Notes under the pieces: generated by a model | What the model was told of the DNA's origin: nothing | Seen by the model: only the letters and a program-made list of their open reading frames with translations | The model's database searches: none | Origin: Chersky-265 sp035275285 | Lineage (GTDB): Bacteria; Fibrobacterota; Fibrobacteria; UBA11236 | NCBI GenBank assembly: GCA_035275285.1 | Contig: DATENA010000069.1 | Span: 1 to 41,735, forward strand | Length of the DNA: 41,735 bases | Direction of reading: 5' to 3' | Translations under genes and position numbers: made by a program | Shown: positions 7,238-16,112 of the stretch, piece after piece | How the letters are laid out: each line of letters starts with the position of its first letter | Numbering within the stretch: the stretch's first letter is position 1

Positions 7238-10200
7238 CTACCCCTGAATCGCCGAAAAGTCCGCGATCTCCCCCACCAGGTCCCGCACCCGGCGCAGCAG
7301 CAGATGACGCTGGCGCTTGAGGGCCGGATCCGGATCGTTGACCATGGCCGCGTCGAACAGGGCCGCCACGTCCCCGCGCAAGGTGCCCACGGCCTCCAGC
7401 ACGTCCCCGTAGCGCTTGGCCGCCAGGCCCGAGCGGACCTCGGCTTCCGCCTTGGTAATGCCCGCCAGCAGGGCGGTTTCGGCCGGGAGTTTCAGGGCCT
7501 TGGGATCCAGTTCGCCTTCCACCTTCGGGTCCAGGATGTTGGAAACCCGCTTGAAGGTTTCCGCGGCCTGGGCGAAGGGGGGCCGTTCGCGGAAGGCCTG
7601 CAGGGCCTGGAGACGGGCCACAAAGTCCGTGAAGTCGCGCCAGCCGGCCCTGGAAAGCGCCGCGGCCTCGATGGTGTCCTTGGCGAAACCGCCGGGCAGG
7701 CCGGGGCGGGGCGCCTCTTGGAACAGGTTCTTGGCGCGGCCGAGGAAGAACTCGGAAAGCTTTTCCGCCAACCCGTCGGTTTCCCCGGCCTTGAGGATGG
7801 GCTTGTAGATCTCCTCGATGGCCTGCTGCAGCACGGCTTCGATGTCCAGATGGAAGCCGCGGTTCACGATCAAGGCGATGCTCGACCAGCATGCCCGCCG
7901 GAGGGCGTAGGGATCGGAGGACCCGGTGGGGGCCTTGCCTATCGCGAACATGGTGATCAGGGTATCGAGCCGATCGGCGAGCCCCGCCAAGGCGGCCTCG
8001 TCGCCTCCCGGGAAGGTATCGTCCGCGTTACGGGGCAGGTATTGATCGCGGATGCCGTCCGCGACGATCGGGTCCATGCCTTCCGCGATGGCATAGTAAC
8101 GGCCCATGATGCCCTGGAGTTCCGGGAACTCGCCCACCATGTTGGTGGTGAGATCGCATTTGGCCAGACGCGCCACCTTGACGGCCTTTTCCAGGCGGGC
8201 GGCGTCGAGCTCGAGGATCCTGCCGATATGCGCGGTCAGCTTTTCCGCGCGCGCCACCTTCTTTGCAAGCGTGCCCTCCGGCCCCAGGTCCGCGGTGAAG
8301 GTCACCTTCTCCAGGTCCTTGCCGCGGGACTCCAGGGTGCGCAGCCGATCCTCCTTGAGGAAGAACTCCGCGTCCGAGAACCGGGCGCGCAGCACCCGCT
8401 CGTTGCCTTCGCGCACCAGGTTGAAATCGGCGCATTGCATGTTGGAGAGGGTAATGAAGGCGTTGGCCAGCCGGCCGTCGGATTTCTCCATGGCGAAGTA
8501 TTTCTGGTGCTCGCGCATTTCCGAGACCAGCACCTCTTCGGGCACCTCCAGCAGGCGCTCTTCGAAGCCGCCCAGCACGGGCACGGCGTATTCCAGAAGG
8601 AAGGTCACCGTTTCCAGCAATTCCTCGTCCTTGCGCCAGCTCAGGCCGGCCTTGGCCGCGGTCTCTTCCGTGAGCTTGCGGACCAGGGCCTTGCGTTCCT
8701 CTTGATCGGCGAATACCTTCGCTTCGCGGAGCGCGGCCAGATAGCCTTCGCGCGCGGCGGGCACGGGCACGCCCCGGTTGTGCAGGAAGCGATGCCCCCG
8801 GCTCTGGTTGCCGGAAGCGATGCCGGCGAAGGACATGGGGATCACGCGGTCGCCCAGCAGGGCCGCGAGCCAGATCACGGGGCGCACGAAGGGGGCGACC
8901 TTGCCGTCGCCCCAGCGCATGGTCTTGTACCAATGGATTTCCGCGAACACCTTGGGGAACAGTTCGGACAGGATGTCCAGGGCGCTCCGGCCCTTTTTCT
9001 GGGACCGGGCGTGCAGGTATTCGCCGCCGCCCAGGGTGCGGAACTCCAGCTTGGACGGCTCCAGGCCGGCCTTGGTCGCGAAGGCGAGGGCGGCCTTGGT
9101 CCAATTGCCCTGGGCGTCCTTGGCCAGATGGGCGGGCGGGCCTTTCAGCTCCAGCTTCAGGTCCGGCTGGCGGGTGAGGATGGAGCCGATGGAAATCGCC
9201 ACGCGGCGGGGCGTGACGAAAACCTTGACGTCCTCCGCTTGCAATTGGGTGGGCTCCAGGTGCTTGTTGAGCAGCGCGGGGAGGTCGCGCAGCAGAGGGC
9301 CGAACACGCGCGCAGGCATCTCCTCCACGCCCAGTTCCACCAGCAAGGGTTCGCGTTCGGCCGGCGTGCCGGAAGCGGCCGCTCCCGCGGCCGCAGCGGC
9401 GGCCGCGGGAGCAGGGACGGGGAGGGCGCGGGCCAGCAGGGGATGGCCCAGTTCCTCGCGCTTTTTCATCCACGCTTCGGCCACGGCCTTGGCCAGGGTG
9501 CGCACGCGCAGGATGTAGCCCTGGCGTTCGTTCACGGAAATGGCGCCGCGGGCGTCCAGCAGGTTGAAGGCATGGCTGGCCTTGAGGCAATAGTCCAGGG
9601 CCGGAGCGGGCACGGCGGCCTCGCACATGCGGCGGCACTCGGCCTCGTAGGCGTTGAACAGCCCGAGCTGCGCGTCCACGTCCGCCAGTTCGAAATTGTG
9701 CCTGGAGAACTGGACCTCGTTCTGGTGGTAGATGTCCCCGTAGGTGAAGCGGCCGTCGTACATGAGCTCGAACATGTTGTTCTTCTTCTGCAGGTACATG
9801 CAGATGCGCTCCAGGCCGTAGGTGATCTCGCCCATGATGGGGGACAGATCGAACCCGCCCACCTGCTGGAAATAGGTGAACTGGGTGATCTCCATGCCGT
9901 CCAGCCAGACTTCCCAGCCCAGGCCCCAGGCGCCCAGGGTGGGGGATTCCCAATCGTCGTGGACGAAGCGGATGTCATGCTCTTCGGGCTTGATGCCGAT
10001 TTCCTTCAGGGACCCTATGTACAGGTCCAGGATGTCCAGCGGACTGGGCTTCAGGACCACCTGGAACTGGTAATAATGCTGGCCCCGGTTGGGATTCTCG
10101 CCATACCGTCCGTCCTTGGGGCGGCGGCAGGGTTCGATGAAGGCGGCATCGAAAGGCTCCGGACCCAGGGAGCGCAGGAAGGTGGCCGGATTGAAGGTGG

Positions 10201-10294
10201 CGGCCCCCTTTTCCACGTCGTACGGCTGCGCCAGAAGACAGCCGCGACTGCTCCAGTATTTCTGAAGGGTCAAAACCAGGTCCTGAAAATGCAT
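7238..10294 (-). CDS. glyQS: Glycyl-tRNA synthetase, fused alpha and beta chains
   Basis: The enzyme charges tRNA-Gly. In most bacteria of this type it is an alpha2-beta2 tetramer from glyQ and glyS; here both are one 1018-residue chain. Residues 1 to about 288 are the alpha (catalytic) part, with motifs LAQPYDVEKGAATFNPATF, GENPNRGQHYYQFQV and GWEVWLDGMEITQFTYFQQV. A low-complexity Ala/Pro linker (about 290-313) follows, then the beta part starting LLVELGVEEMPARV, with tRNA-recognition and HD-like regions to the end. Chlamydiae are known to have the same fusion. GGAGG lies four bases upstream of the ATG (position 10294). The gene converges on cpoB. Nothing suggests a frame error at the junction; the linker is clean. 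Confidence 0.96.
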   Translation of the reverse strand: MHFQDLVLTLQKYWSSRGCLLAQPYDVEKGAATFNPATFLRSLGPEPFDAAFIEPCRRPKDGRYGENPNRGQHYYQFQVVLKPSPLDILDLYIGSLKEIGIKPEEHDIRFVHDDWESPTLGAWGLGWEVWLDGMEITQFTYFQQVGGFDLSPIMGEITYGLERICMYLQKKNNMFELMYDGRFTYGDIYHQNEVQFSRHNFELADVDAQLGLFNAYEAECRRMCEAAVPAPALDYCLKASHAFNLLDARGAISVNERQGYILRVRTLAKAVAEAWMKKREELGHPLLARALPVPAPAAAAAAAGAAASGTPAEREPLLVELGVEEMPARVFGPLLRDLPALLNKHLEPTQLQAEDVKVFVTPRRVAISIGSILTRQPDLKLELKGPPAHLAKDAQGNWTKAALAFATKAGLEPSKLEFRTLGGGEYLHARSQKKGRSALDILSELFPKVFAEIHWYKTMRWGDGKVAPFVRPVIWLAALLGDRVIPMSFAGIASGNQSRGHRFLHNRGVPVPAAREGYLAALREAKVFADQEERKALVRKLTEETAAKAGLSWRKDEELLETVTFLLEYAVPVLGGFEERLLEVPEEVLVSEMREHQKYFAMEKSDGRLANAFITLSNMQCADFNLVREGNERVLRARFSDAEFFLKEDRLRTLESRGKDLEKVTFTADLGPEGTLAKKVARAEKLTAHIGRILELDAARLEKAVKVARLAKCDLTTNMVGEFPELQGIMGRYYAIAEGMDPIVADGIRDQYLPRNADDTFPGGDEAALAGLADRLDTLITMFAIGKAPTGSSDPYALRRACWSSIALIVNRGFHLDIEAVLQQAIEEIYKPILKAGETDGLAEKLSEFFLGRAKNLFQEAPRPGLPGGFAKDTIEAAALSRAGWRDFTDFVARLQALQAFRERPPFAQAAETFKRVSNILDPKVEGELDPKALKLPAETALLAGITKAEAEVRSGLAAKRYGDVLEAVGTLRGDVAALFDAAMVNDPDPALKRQRHLLLRRVRDLVGEIADFSAIQG

Positions 10295-10311
10295 CCAACC
10301 TCCGGAGCGGC

Positions 10312-10742
10312 TTAAGGCGTTAAAAATGACAAATTTATGGGGAAAGTAACAGCCCTGATGGGGATGGGAGAAGAAAATATGCCCTTTTCCGGCGGTGATG
10401 ATCCAGGAGAAGTTGTTGGCGCCGAAATCGGCGCAGCTCGATGAGATCCAATTCCTCCGCGGTCCCGGTGACTCGAGGATCCCGAAAGCCTCTTTCCTTC
10501 CAAGTCATAGGCCCGGCCATCCCCCGCTTGCAAGGCCAGCCCCTGGAGTCCCGGTCGCATGCGGATTTTCCGGGCCGGCCGCGCCCTCGCTTCCGGCCGC
10601 GCCGCGGGGAGGCCGGCCGGATTGGTGCGCGCGAACAAGGCCCAGGTGTACGGCAATTCTCCCTTGTTATTGTCCAGGTGGAAAAGGCCGGTGGAGGTGG
10701 CGAAGCTGCCCACCACGCCGGCCAGGGCTGCCATCGTTTCCA
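10312..10742 (-). CDS. Possible small hypothetical gene, perhaps frameshifted
   Basis: An open frame starts at ATG 10742 (METMAALAG, with a second ATG four codons in and an AGGA nearby). The first 80 or so codons have the local codon style and read like a small exported or globular protein (SFATSTGLFHLDNNKGELPY). After about 10490 codon use deteriorates. A neighbouring frame then becomes more gene-like (TAEELDLIELRRFRRQQLLL, to about 10335). That pattern fits a decayed or frameshifted gene, but a chance open frame in GC-rich DNA is equally possible. I recognise no family. Confidence 0.2.
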
Positions 10743-11345
10743 TCCTAATAATAGCGCTGCCGGACGGGAAAGCCCGCGGGCAATTGAAAAAAGGGGGCAA
10801 AAGGAGGCAAAAAGGTTTTCTTTCCGGAAAACGGAAACGGGATTGATTCCCGCCTGTGCATGAAGCGTTGCGCGAAGCGCAATGGGGAATGTCGGGCGTA
10901 GTGCCGCGCCGCAACGGTTACGACGAGTCCGTTGTCCGGAAGACTACGGAATCGCATCGGCACCTTGAGACAAATCCGTCCCCTTGTACATCAAATGGAT
11001 ATGGCCTGTGCCCACTCGATGGACCGGCCCATAGGCGAGTGTATTGAACAAAATCCGGTCCAGGGATAAGTGAACCATGCAGGCATGCGACACCGCAAGC
11101 GGCGGCATCATGATGACCGAACCCGGCGAAGTGCATGTCACGGAAAAGTTGGGGGGAGCCGGGGATTTCTGGGTCATGATGCCGGATCCCGGTTGGTTCT
11201 CCAGATTGCAAACTCGCGGTTTTAGCCGGGGTCTTCCCAGGCTGAAAGGGCTTGACGCTTCTTGCCCTCGATTCTTTTCCGCGATGCAGACCTTGTACCA
11301 AGCCCTGAAGAAAGCATCACCATGAATCATCATCAAGGAGGATCT
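10743..11345. other. Spacer upstream of lectin gene without recognisable genes
   Basis: About 600 bp with lower GC and no open frame that shows family motifs or consistent codon use in either direction. Short overlapping frames exist (for example 11077-11325 plus, and the antisense of 10944-11180), but none has a convincing ribosome binding site. A TTGACG hexamer at 11250-11255 could be the -35 of a lectin-gene promoter; I do not see a matching -10. The stretch may be the remains of a lost gene. Confidence 0.4.
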
Positions 11346-12884
11346 ATGAACGACTCGACATTCCAAACCCCGCGGCATCGCCGCCTGGCACTGGGCCTTT
11401 TCCGCGGCGGAGCCGCCTTCACGCTGGCGGGCCTGATCAGCGGCTGCAACCTGAACGACAACGCGCCGGCGGAGGAACGCCCGCAATTGGCCACCGCCGC
11501 CTCCATCGTCACCACGTCGTTCAAGGATGCGACAGGCCGGATCGAGATCAAGATCAAGACCTGCGATCCCACCGCAGCGGCTGCGACCAATTGCGCCTAT
11601 TGCACGGTCGATGACGGCTGGGCGCGCATCGGCGGCGGCGGGCAGATCCTGGGCGAATCCAACCCGGGCGCCATGTTGCAGGCATCCTATCCGGATCCGA
11701 ACTTTTTCACCCAGGCCAACGCCCATGGCTGCACCGGGCCGGCAGGCAACCCGGCCCAGCGGATCAACATCGATGACCGGGCCACCTGGGTGGCGCGCTC
11801 TTCGGGAGCCACCCATCAGCTGCAGGCCTACGTCATCGAGATGCGCATGCTCGGCAATAACGGGCTCTGGTTCCGGCCCCCGGTCACCGAGGGGCGGGAC
11901 AATGTGACCTCCTCGGTGAACCCGCCCGCGAATTGGCGGGTGGAGACGACGGAACAGTTCCAGGCGAATCCCGGCCAATACCTTATCGGCGGAGGCGCGT
12001 ACATCTTCAAGGGGGACGGCAATCTCAACCAAGCCACCCCCACGAACGCCTACCTGGTTGGCTCGTATCCCGTGGACGGAACGGACGGCAGGGCCTGGCG
12101 GGCGGTCGCCCGCAGCCAGGCGAATCCGGCACCGTTTGAGGTGTTGAAGTCGTACGGCATTTTCATGGATGCCTGCCCGGCCGAAATCTCCCCTACCTGC
12201 ATCAACTATCCGACCATCCGTTCGGTTTCGTCCGCGACCACTTCGGGTTACGGAACCTCCACCTTGTTCATCCCGGATTTCCAGGTCAACGGCAGCATCG
12301 GCGGCTATGCGGCCGTGAGCAGCGGCGGGGCGCGCTACCTGGCCGATCTCATCCCCTTCAACGGCTCGCGCCAGGGATTCACGGTACGCAGCAAGGCCTT
12401 CACGACCGGCACCGGCGCGACCCTGGGCTATGCCCTTACTTTCGGCCTGCCGTTCGACATCTACACGGCCGTCTACAACCACAGCCAGAAGTGCATGGGC
12501 GTCCTGAACTCCCGCACGGATGCCACCGCGCCGGTGGTGCAGCAGACCTGCACCTTCGGCGACGAGCCTTCCAATGTGCGCTTCGCCATGGTGCCGCAAC
12601 CCGGCGGATACGTGTCCCTGAAGTTCGAGCATAGCGGGTATTGCGTGGATATCAGCGGCGGTTCCAAGCTGGACAATGCGCCGGCCGTCCAATATCCGTG
12701 CAGCGGCAACGACAACCAGCTGGTCCAGCTGGTCAACAATCCCAACGGGAGCCATTCGTTCAAGTTCAAGCATAGCGGGAAATGCCTGGACGTCCCCGGG
12801 TCCAGCACGGCCGATGGGACCCAGTTCATCCAATACACCTGCAACAGCCAGTCGGCCAACCAGGCCTTCCACTTCGACGACTGA
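11346..12884 (+). CDS. Exported lipoprotein with C-terminal ricin-type lectin domain
   Basis: The start at ATG 11346 is fixed by AAGGAGG at 11335-11341. The 512-residue product carries a lipoprotein signal with Arg-rich n-region and lipobox LISGC (Cys34), so it is probably anchored in a membrane and faces outward or into the periplasm. Residues about 50-370 are of no family I know; they are rich in Gly, Asn and Thr, contain a few Cys (CDPTAAAATNCAYC) and contain repeated RAWRAVARS/TWVARSSG-like segments, suggesting beta structure. Residues about 372-512 form a ricin-B beta-trefoil: three repeats each holding a KCMGV/YCVDI/KCLDV motif and then a VVQQTC/AVQYPC/FIQYTC motif. Such domains bind carbohydrate. 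No catalytic domain is evident. Confidence 0.8.
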   Translation: MNDSTFQTPRHRRLALGLFRGGAAFTLAGLISGCNLNDNAPAEERPQLATAASIVTTSFKDATGRIEIKIKTCDPTAAAATNCAYCTVDDGWARIGGGGQILGESNPGAMLQASYPDPNFFTQANAHGCTGPAGNPAQRINIDDRATWVARSSGATHQLQAYVIEMRMLGNNGLWFRPPVTEGRDNVTSSVNPPANWRVETTEQFQANPGQYLIGGGAYIFKGDGNLNQATPTNAYLVGSYPVDGTDGRAWRAVARSQANPAPFEVLKSYGIFMDACPAEISPTCINYPTIRSVSSATTSGYGTSTLFIPDFQVNGSIGGYAAVSSGGARYLADLIPFNGSRQGFTVRSKAFTTGTGATLGYALTFGLPFDIYTAVYNHSQKCMGVLNSRTDATAPVVQQTCTFGDEPSNVRFAMVPQPGGYVSLKFEHSGYCVDISGGSKLDNAPAVQYPCSGNDNQLVQLVNNPNGSHSFKFKHSGKCLDVPGSSTADGTQFIQYTCNSQSANQAFHFDD

Positions 12885-12987
12885 GGCGCACGTGTTTCCC
12901 TGCCGGGAACGACTGAACTGAGATTGAGTGCCAATATTGCTTGCGGAATTCCAGCCAACAACGAACAAAAGGAGTCGGATATAGTAT

Positions 12988-13242
12988 ATGGTGCAGGCCC
13001 CTATGGGTTCGCAGGCCGAACAGCTCATGCAACGGAGCGCCGGGCAAGCGACCCTGGCCGATCTGTACCGGGATTTGCATCCTGGCGCCCGATACGTACC
13101 CCAGGAGCTACAGGATATATCCGATCGGCTGGAAGCCGAAAAGCGCCTATCGCCGCCGGCGCCGCCCCCTCCGGAGGAGGACCCGGCGGAGGCCTTGTCC
13201 AAGGCCGCCGCGAGCGCCGGATTTCCGAGGGCCGGTTCATGA
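12988..13242 (+). CDS. Small hypothetical protein, first of a coupled pair
   Basis: An 84-residue open frame from ATG 12988, with AAGGAG at 12969-12974, a long 13-base spacing; GTG 12991 is an alternative start. The protein is soluble-looking, without signal peptide or membrane segment. It has a helical middle (AEQLMQRSAGQATLADLYRD and then PQELQDISDRLEAEKR) and an acidic Pro-rich part (PPAPPPPEEDPAEAL). Its TGA stop overlaps the ATG of the next small gene as ATGA, a typical coupling arrangement, which raises my belief that both are translated. I recognise no family and propose no function. Confidence 0.5.
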   Translation: MVQAPMGSQAEQLMQRSAGQATLADLYRDLHPGARYVPQELQDISDRLEAEKRLSPPAPPPPEEDPAEALSKAAASAGFPRAGS

Positions 13243-13382
13243 ACTCCGATGGATGGATGATCGCTCGCTCGTACGGTTGGAACAATACGACTTGGACGGC
13301 CACCATGTCGCTTTCGGCGAGCGCTTGGAAACCGACCATCCCTCCCTATTGGGTGACCTGGATCCAATGGGGCGGCGTATAG
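13239..13382 (+). CDS. Tryptophan-rich 47-residue peptide
   Basis: This short gene overlaps the preceding stop by four bases (ATGA). The 47-residue product has seven Trp, at residues 6, 14, 19, 30, 38, 41 and 44, and ends with YWVTWIQWGGV, where three Trp are spaced by three. It is otherwise rich in Ser, Thr and Ala and has almost no charged residues, so it could be membrane-active or a structural piece. It has no signal peptide. No maturation enzyme (radical SAM, YcaO, lanthionine synthetase) or transporter is visible nearby, so a modified-peptide role is only a speculation. It ends 8 bp from the converging repeat-protein gene. Confidence 0.45.
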   Translation: MNSDGWMIARSYGWNNTTWTATMSLSASAWKPTIPPYWVTWIQWGGV

Positions 13383-13390
13383 TAGATATT

Positions 13391-14713
13391 TCAGTCCCCG
13401 ACCAGCACCAAAACCAGGCCCTCGCCGTTTTCCAGGCGCGACAGGGCCTTGCCGATGTAGGCGCCTTCGGCCCTCTCCTCGTCGGTCGCCTTCATCCCGT
13501 GGCCGGGGATATCCGAGGACGTCAACCAGTCCCCGGGGCGGATGGCGCCGCCCCGGGCCGTGGCGCGGCAATAGACCTTCCCGCTGAGGGCGACATCGTA
13601 TTCTCCGTCCACGAGGCTTCCCTTTTGGCGGAGGACCATGGCGGGGGAGAGGCCCTGCGCGCCGCTGATGATGCCGGCCACCTTGCGGTCATAGGGCGTG
13701 TCTGCCACCTTGAGCTTTCCGCTATGGTCCGGATCGATGGAAACCACCGTGCCCGGCAGCGCCTCCCCGGCGACGTCGAATCTCTCCGCCAGGTCCGCGC
13801 CCCCGTCGCAGTCGAGGATGTTGAATTGCATGTGGCCGGTGGTGAAATCGCCGCTCATCAGGGTCTTGTCGGAAGTGGCCACGATGAACTTGTTGGAACC
13901 CGTTTCGTCGTATCCCGCCCGGTAGCCGATGAAGACGTTCCCGGAACCGCCGGCGTTGTTGTAGCCGGCATAGGCCCCCAGGAAGGTATTGTTATTGCCC
14001 GAGGCGTGATTGTACCCCGCCCGGTAGCCGGCGAAGGTATTGTTGGAACTGGTCCCCGCCGTGGCGGCCGCCGGGCCGCTTTCGCTCCCGAGGTAGACGT
14101 TGTCGTTTCCCGTCGTATTTTTGTAGCCGGCCCGGTAGCCCAGGAACACGTTCCGCGAGCCGGTGGTGTTCGCGTTCCCGCTATAGCCGCCGGCGAATAC
14201 GTTCGAGCTTCCCGTCGTATTGGCATAGCCGGCCCCCCGTCCGGCGCCGGTATTGTAGTTCGCGGTGGTGTTCTGGGAAAAGGCCCGGTAGCCCAGGAAG
14301 GCGTTGTAACCCCCGGTGGTGTTGGCGTAGCCCGCCTCGAACCCCGCCATGGTATTGAAGCTGGTGGCGTTGCTATAGCCGGCGGTATATCCGATCAGCG
14401 TGTTGCTGAACACGTTGGTTCCGGCTTGCCCGGCGTAAGCGCCGAGATAGGTGTTCCACGCGCCGCTGGTGTTATTGTAACCTGCGCGGTACCCCAGCAT
14501 GGAATTGCCGTCGCCCGAGGTGGTCTTCTCGCCCGCCTGGGCCCCGGCGAAGGAGTTGTAGGGCCCGGTGGAAACCATGCCCGCATGGTACCCGTAGCCG
14601 GTATTGGCGGTGCCGGTGGCGCTTTGGCCGGCGCCCTCCCCGAACCAGGTCGATTGGGCCGACGCCGCCAGGGGCAGGCAGACGGCGACGGCGATTTTGA
14701 ATGGGTTGCGCAT
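13391..14713 (-). CDS. Exported GYRAGY-repeat protein, paralogue 1
   Basis: The start ATG at 14713 follows GGAGG by four bases; the 440-residue product has a signal peptide (MRNPFKIAVAVCLPLAASAQ). About 14 repeats of 16-17 residues follow (about 25-270), each close to N-x-F-x-G-Y-R-A-G-Y-x-N-T-T-G-x-x-N. They resemble the head repeats of YadA-like adhesins and of phage appendage proteins, and should form a beta-roll or solenoid. The C-terminal 140 residues form a domain shared with the two genes upstream: GADLAERFDV, VAGIISGAQGLSP, GKVYCRATARGGAIRPGDWL, then IGKALS and a hydrophobic end GLVLVLVGD. It recalls the Peptidase_G2 type of chaperone/autoprocessing domain, but I cannot confirm catalytic residues. 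It lies last in a three-gene tandem array. Confidence 0.78.
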   Translation of the reverse strand: MRNPFKIAVAVCLPLAASAQSTWFGEGAGQSATGTANTGYGYHAGMVSTGPYNSFAGAQAGEKTTSGDGNSMLGYRAGYNNTSGAWNTYLGAYAGQAGTNVFSNTLIGYTAGYSNATSFNTMAGFEAGYANTTGGYNAFLGYRAFSQNTTANYNTGAGRGAGYANTTGSSNVFAGGYSGNANTTGSRNVFLGYRAGYKNTTGNDNVYLGSESGPAAATAGTSSNNTFAGYRAGYNHASGNNNTFLGAYAGYNNAGGSGNVFIGYRAGYDETGSNKFIVATSDKTLMSGDFTTGHMQFNILDCDGGADLAERFDVAGEALPGTVVSIDPDHSGKLKVADTPYDRKVAGIISGAQGLSPAMVLRQKGSLVDGEYDVALSGKVYCRATARGGAIRPGDWLTSSDIPGHGMKATDEERAEGAYIGKALSRLENGEGLVLVLVGD

Positions 14714-14742
14714 GCATCCTCCTCGCGGCTCAGGGCCGGCTT

Positions 14743-16092
14743 TCAATCCCGCACCAGCACCAGGACCAGGCCCCTGCCCTCGGCGAGGGAAGACATGGCC
14801 TTGCCGACGAAGGCGCCGCGCCCGCGGCTGTAATCGGCGGCCCTCATGGCATGTCCCGGGGTGCCGGAAGTCGTGAGCAGATCGCCCGGCCGGATGGCCC
14901 CGTAGGCGGCGTCGGCGCGGCAATAGACGCGGCCGCGCAGGGCCAGATCGATGGAACCGTCCAGATGGGTTTCCTGCTTGCGGAGCTTGAAACCGGGGCG
15001 GATGCCGCCGGCTCCGCTGACGATCCCCGCCACCTTGGTATCATAGGCTTCCCGCGCGATGCGCAGCTTGCCCTCCTTGTCCGAGTCCAGGGAGACCACC
15101 ATTCCCGGCCCGGGCTTTTCCTCGCTCTGGAAGCCTTCGGCCATGTCTCCTCCCCCCGTGACGATGAGCTGGCGGAAGGTGACCTTGCCGGTCCAGAAGT
15201 CCCCATCGATGAGCGGGGTCCTCCAGGAGTAGTCGGAGACGATGAACTTCCACATGGCGGAGGTGCCGGCGCTTTGCGCTTCATGGCCGATGAACACGTT
15301 GTCGTTCCCGTCGGTCAGGTTTTCCCCGGCGCGGTTGCCGAGCAAGGTGTTGCGATGGCTCACCTTCAGCTTGCCCCCGGCCCGGTGTCCCAGGAAAACG
15401 TTGTTTTCCGGCAAGTAGGCGGAGTTCAGGTTGAGCTCCGGGTTGTTTCCCACCACGACGTTGCGGTTCCCCAGGTTGGAGTTGGTATTGTAATCGGCGC
15501 CCCCCGTGCCCACGAGCACGTTGTTGTCGCCGTTCACCCGGGTGTTCCACCCGACCAAAGTGTTGAAGTCCTTGCCGTTGCCGCGCGACTGGACGCCCAT
15601 GGCCACGCAATCGTCGCTGCCGCTGCCATCGACCATGGAAAAGGCGCCCAGGCCCGCGTTCGAGTTCGCGTTGTTGGAATTGTCGCCGGACTGGGCGCCG
15701 AGGAACGTGTTGCTGTTCTGTTGGGTGCTGTTATTGCCGGAACGCCACCCCATATAGGTGTTGCCCAACCCGGACTGGACCAAGCGTCCGGATTGCCACC
15801 CCAGGTAGGTGTTCTTCGACGATCCGCTTCCCTGGTTGTCCCTCCCGGCCGTATGCCCGAAGAAGGTGTTTCCTCCGGCCGCGGTGTTGAGCAGGCCCGA
15901 GCCATAGCCGAGGCAGGTGTTTTCCGTTCCGGTGGTAACCTTCCCCGCTTGGTAGCCGAAGAAGGAGTTGTAGCTGCCCCCCGTCCCTTCTTGATTCGAC
16001 ATATAGGTGTTGGTCCCCGCCCATGAAACGACGGTTCCGAAGGCAATCGCCGCCAGGCCAAAGGGAAGTCCGCGCCGGTTTTGTGCGTGCAT
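14743..16092 (-). CDS. Exported GYRAGY-repeat protein, paralogue 2
   Basis: The middle gene of the tandem array. ATG 16092 gives MHAQNRRGLPFGLAAIAFGTV and a clear signal peptide; ATG 16110 is in frame but further from the hydrophobic core. AAAGGA lies seven bases upstream of 16092. The 449-residue product has more irregular repeats than its neighbours, with forms such as NTFFGHTAGRDN, NTYLGWQSGRL and NTFLGAQSGDN. The C-terminal domain is the same as in paralogues 1 and 3 (GDMAEGFQ, VAGIVSGAGGI, GRVYCRADAAYGAIRPGDLL, VGKAMSS, ending GLVLVLVRD). The divergence in repeats against conservation of the C-terminus suggests that the C-terminal domain performs the common step, such as assembly or attachment, while the repeat part varies. 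Confidence 0.76.
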   Translation of the reverse strand: MHAQNRRGLPFGLAAIAFGTVVSWAGTNTYMSNQEGTGGSYNSFFGYQAGKVTTGTENTCLGYGSGLLNTAAGGNTFFGHTAGRDNQGSGSSKNTYLGWQSGRLVQSGLGNTYMGWRSGNNSTQQNSNTFLGAQSGDNSNNANSNAGLGAFSMVDGSGSDDCVAMGVQSRGNGKDFNTLVGWNTRVNGDNNVLVGTGGADYNTNSNLGNRNVVVGNNPELNLNSAYLPENNVFLGHRAGGKLKVSHRNTLLGNRAGENLTDGNDNVFIGHEAQSAGTSAMWKFIVSDYSWRTPLIDGDFWTGKVTFRQLIVTGGGDMAEGFQSEEKPGPGMVVSLDSDKEGKLRIAREAYDTKVAGIVSGAGGIRPGFKLRKQETHLDGSIDLALRGRVYCRADAAYGAIRPGDLLTTSGTPGHAMRAADYSRGRGAFVGKAMSSLAEGRGLVLVLVRD

Positions 16093-16112
16093 ATTCCAGT
16101 CCTTTCCCATCG

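Noticed and set aside
7232..10315. A plus-strand frame of over 1000 codons opposite glyQS
   Set aside because: It is a GC-rich antisense shadow: the minus strand carries all GlyRS motifs and the plus-strand translation is low-complexity His/Gly/Ala sequence.
10295..10420. An N-terminal extension of glyQS
   Set aside because: The frame is open upstream, but no start codon is evident, and GGAGG sits correctly before ATG 10294, which begins at the family's normal N-terminus.
11077..11325. An 82-codon frame upstream of the lectin gene
   Set aside because: No plausible ribosome binding site or motif, and it overlaps the well-supported lectin start region in the same direction.
13239..13382. A modified-peptide (RiPP) cluster around the Trp-rich peptide
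   Set aside because: No radical SAM, cyclodehydratase, lanthionine synthetase, protease or ABC exporter gene lies nearby; only the peptide composition hints at it.
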